The translations under genes and the position numbers were made by a program. 64,000 nucleotides of DNA from UBA6115 sp050953005. GTDB taxonomy: Bacteria; Bacillota; Clostridia; Christensenellales; Aristaeellaceae. Numbering within the stretch: the stretch's first letter is position 1; every line of letters begins with the position of its first letter. Shown piece after piece: positions 62,455 to 64,000 of this stretch. The DNA lies in NCBI GenBank assembly GCA_050953005.1, contig JBMNLV010000008.1, forward strand, positions 1 to 64,000, in the 5' to 3' direction. Under the pieces are notes generated by a model, which did no database searches, was not told the origin of the DNA, and worked only from the letters and a program-made list of their open reading frames with translations.

Positions 62455-63649
62455 GCGCACTCTTACATTTCTGTTTGTCTGTTTGTTGGCAGGCTTGTTT
62501 GCGGTGCAGTCGCAAAAGGCGCCCCCTTTGTTGCAGTATGTCTTTTTACCACCGGATTTGTCGGTAGATCACGCTGCATTTGGAGAAGACAACGGGGAAA
62601 ATGAAGATACGGAAAGGAATGAACCGCTTAAACCACTTGACGTATTTCTTAAAGGATGGGACAGTTTTCTTGAGGAACAGCAAAACAGCTTGACTGCTGC
62701 CATCCTTTGTGCGCACTACCCCTTCGTCACAATGCAGACTGAACAGGGCGGAAGCGCCAGCGGGGAGCTGCTTGCTGTGACAGGTCAGCTGCATACGCTC
62801 CCACAGGGTATTCTGTTGAGCGGACGGCATCTTTATCAGGAAGAGGTGGAGATGGGGACTTCCTCTGCTGTGCTGGATGAAGGCTTGGCTATCGCGCTGT
62901 TTCGACAGGGTGATCCGGTGGGAATGACTTTTACGCTCAATGACCAGTGTTTTACAGTGGTGGGTGTGGTGCGCCATGCCCGCACGGTGGGGGACAGGGC
63001 GGAATATGGATTGATGGTGCCTCTCAAGGCTTTTGACAAGCAACCGCAGTGGGAAGTTATGACAGTGCAGTTGATGCCCCAGGGCGGCAGTGGAACACGC
63101 AAAGGCCTGGAAAATGCTTTGGGTTCATGGCAGCAGGGAGGGCAGGCTATTGATCTGGTCAAAGAAAAGTATCGTACCCTACTGCCGCTGCGTGTACTAA
63201 TATGCCTGATTGTTTTTTCGCTGGCTCTGATTTGGCTGCGGTATGCCAGGCGGCTATCCGTCTCCCTGGTGGCTAATGACAGGCAAAGATTAGAGAAGCA
63301 TTATGCATTGGAATTGATGCCGCGTTTTATTTTAAGCGGAGTTTTGATTGTATTGATGCATCTGGTTGGCGTTGGCGTGATGATTCTTGCGTTCATTCAA
63401 CTGCTTGAACCGGTTTATGTGTTTCCGGAATGGGTGCCGGCCATCCTGGTAGAACCGCGTGAAATCGCTGCGACTTTTTGGCATAATCGAAGCCTGGTTA
63501 ACGGTCTGGTCAGCCTGCGCAGCAAGGAATTGCTGTATCTGGGTGCGTTACGATCCTACCTGATCGCACTGGCTGCTGTGATAGCTGGTTTGCTGATTAC
63601 CCCTATGGGCAAACTGTACCGCCTTTCCGGCGCTAAAGAAAAGGGCTAG
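62444..63649 (+). CDS. MacB/FtsX-like membrane protein with periplasmic core
   Basis: 401 residues from ATG 62444 (ATG 62423 is an alternative; neither has a good ribosome site, and both overlap the adaptor gene, implying coupling). N-terminal helix (TLTFLFVCLLAGLFAVQSQ), then an extracytoplasmic domain with ISGRHLY-like LLSGRHLYQEEVEMG, LDEGLAIALFRQGDPVGMTF and FTVVGVVRHARTVGDRAEYG, typical of the MacB periplasmic core. Three C-terminal membrane helices follow (residues about 258-385), as in FtsX/MacB permeases. Its end overlaps the convergent MFS gene by four bases. Confidence 0.75.
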   Translation: MWIKRTLTFLFVCLLAGLFAVQSQKAPPLLQYVFLPPDLSVDHAAFGEDNGENEDTERNEPLKPLDVFLKGWDSFLEEQQNSLTAAILCAHYPFVTMQTEQGGSASGELLAVTGQLHTLPQGILLSGRHLYQEEVEMGTSSAVLDEGLAIALFRQGDPVGMTFTLNDQCFTVVGVVRHARTVGDRAEYGLMVPLKAFDKQPQWEVMTVQLMPQGGSGTRKGLENALGSWQQGGQAIDLVKEKYRTLLPLRVLICLIVFSLALIWLRYARRLSVSLVANDRQRLEKHYALELMPRFILSGVLIVLMHLVGVGVMILAFIQLLEPVYVFPEWVPAILVEPREIAATFWHNRSLVNGLVSLRSKELLYLGALRSYLIALAAVIAGLLITPMGKLYRLSGAKEKG

Positions 63650-64000
63650 AGCAGTGATCTTAGACTGAGACTGCTGGCGGCGTGCTGCAACTTTTCTTTT
63701 TTAATGTGCAGCCAGGCACAGTAAATCATCAGCCCGGCAGCAATCGATTGCAGGATTACACATACCAGATTAAGCGTGCTAATGCCCCGGGTTTCTACCA
63801 GCCAGCCTGCTGTTGAATTGCTGATGATAGCCGACAGCGCGCCGCTGGCAGTAACAAGGGACTGGCCTCGCACGCGCTCGTTGGGCCGGACAATGTTGTT
63901 GACAAAATAAACAGAAGAGATCCCATACAAGCCATAACAAAACACACTGAAGGCCATGGCTGCATAAATCCCTCCAATGCTGCGCGACAGGTAAATAATC
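63646..64000 (-). CDS. MFS transporter, C-terminal part (runs off the window)
   Basis: About 118 residues open to the window edge. Membrane helices with YAAMAFSVFCYGLYGISSVY, NNIVRPNERVRGQSLVTASG (the cytoplasmic loop typical of the second half of major-facilitator proteins) and LNLVCVILQSIAAGLMIYCA. Resembles sugar/nucleoside or LacY-like MFS proteins (Pfam MFS_1-like). N-terminal part lies beyond base 64000. Substrate unknown. Confidence 0.8.
   Translation of the reverse strand, partial: IIYLSRSIGGIYAAMAFSVFCYGLYGISSVYFVNNIVRPNERVRGQSLVTASGALSAIISNSTAGWLVETRGISTLNLVCVILQSIAAGLMIYCAWLHIKKEKLQHAASSLSLRSLL

Overview
The window looks like a chromosome segment of a Gram-positive anaerobe of the Clostridia (Bacillota). 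This is inferred from strong Shine-Dalgarno sites, a nine-gene V/A-type ATPase operon of clostridial order, ABC sugar transporters and a type III CRISPR locus with a reverse transcriptase-Cas1 fusion. No rRNA or other taxon marker is present, so the placement is tentative.

Layout. 1-608: 5' part of tyrS. 856-22480: a large type III-D CRISPR region. It holds cas6, a small CRISPR-associated protein, a CARF-PD-(D/E)XK effector, three arrays (11, 15 and 16 repeats, all read leftwards from near-identical leaders on their right), a seven-gene operon (TM1812-type CARF protein, a sigma-70-like protein, cas10, csx10, a Csm3-like double RAMP, csx19, a TIGR03986-type RAMP) and cas2 plus RT-cas1. 22631-27005: a compact operon of uncharacterised genes whose core is two coiled-coil proteins and a Vps4/katanin-like AAA ATPase. 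The ATPase has an MIT-like N-terminus and one coiled-coil protein ends in a MIM1-like motif, so it resembles an ESCRT-III/Vps4 module. 27033-28526: decayed hsdM, then an IS630-family element that truncates a pcm gene. 29217-37491: a more AT-rich block with a membrane-anchored hydrolase, an ABC sugar importer and a creatininase gene split by an IS5/IS1182-like element with a 7-bp target duplication. 37550-38738: a tyrosine integrase beside a 3' fragment of tRNA-Pro, the mark of an integrated island. 39064-64000: core-like genes: GNAT-Nudix fusion, CotH kinase/lamin-tail protein, Smr protein, two RimK-like ATP-grasp enzymes, the V-type ATPase operon, amidohydrolase, oxidoreductase, a second ABC sugar importer with a frameshifted binding protein, an efflux-type adaptor and permease, and a partial MFS transporter.

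How the genes work together. In the CRISPR locus RT-Cas1 and Cas2 would add spacers, possibly from RNA; Cas6 would process crRNA; and Cas10 with Csx10, Csx19 and the RAMPs would form the effector. Cas10 keeps an AGDD cyclase motif but has no HD nuclease domain, so the output is probably cyclic oligoadenylate read by the two CARF proteins. One is fused to a nuclease. The other is translationally coupled to a sigma-like protein, suggesting a transcriptional branch. Several spacers show protein-level conservation with synonymous differences, always in the plus reading sense, so crRNAs made from the minus strand are antisense to the target mRNAs.

The two most novel features are the CARF/sigma-like pair and the ESCRT-III/Vps4-like operon next to CRISPR array 3. 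Both assignments come from pattern recognition in the protein sequences and were not tested by database or structure searches.
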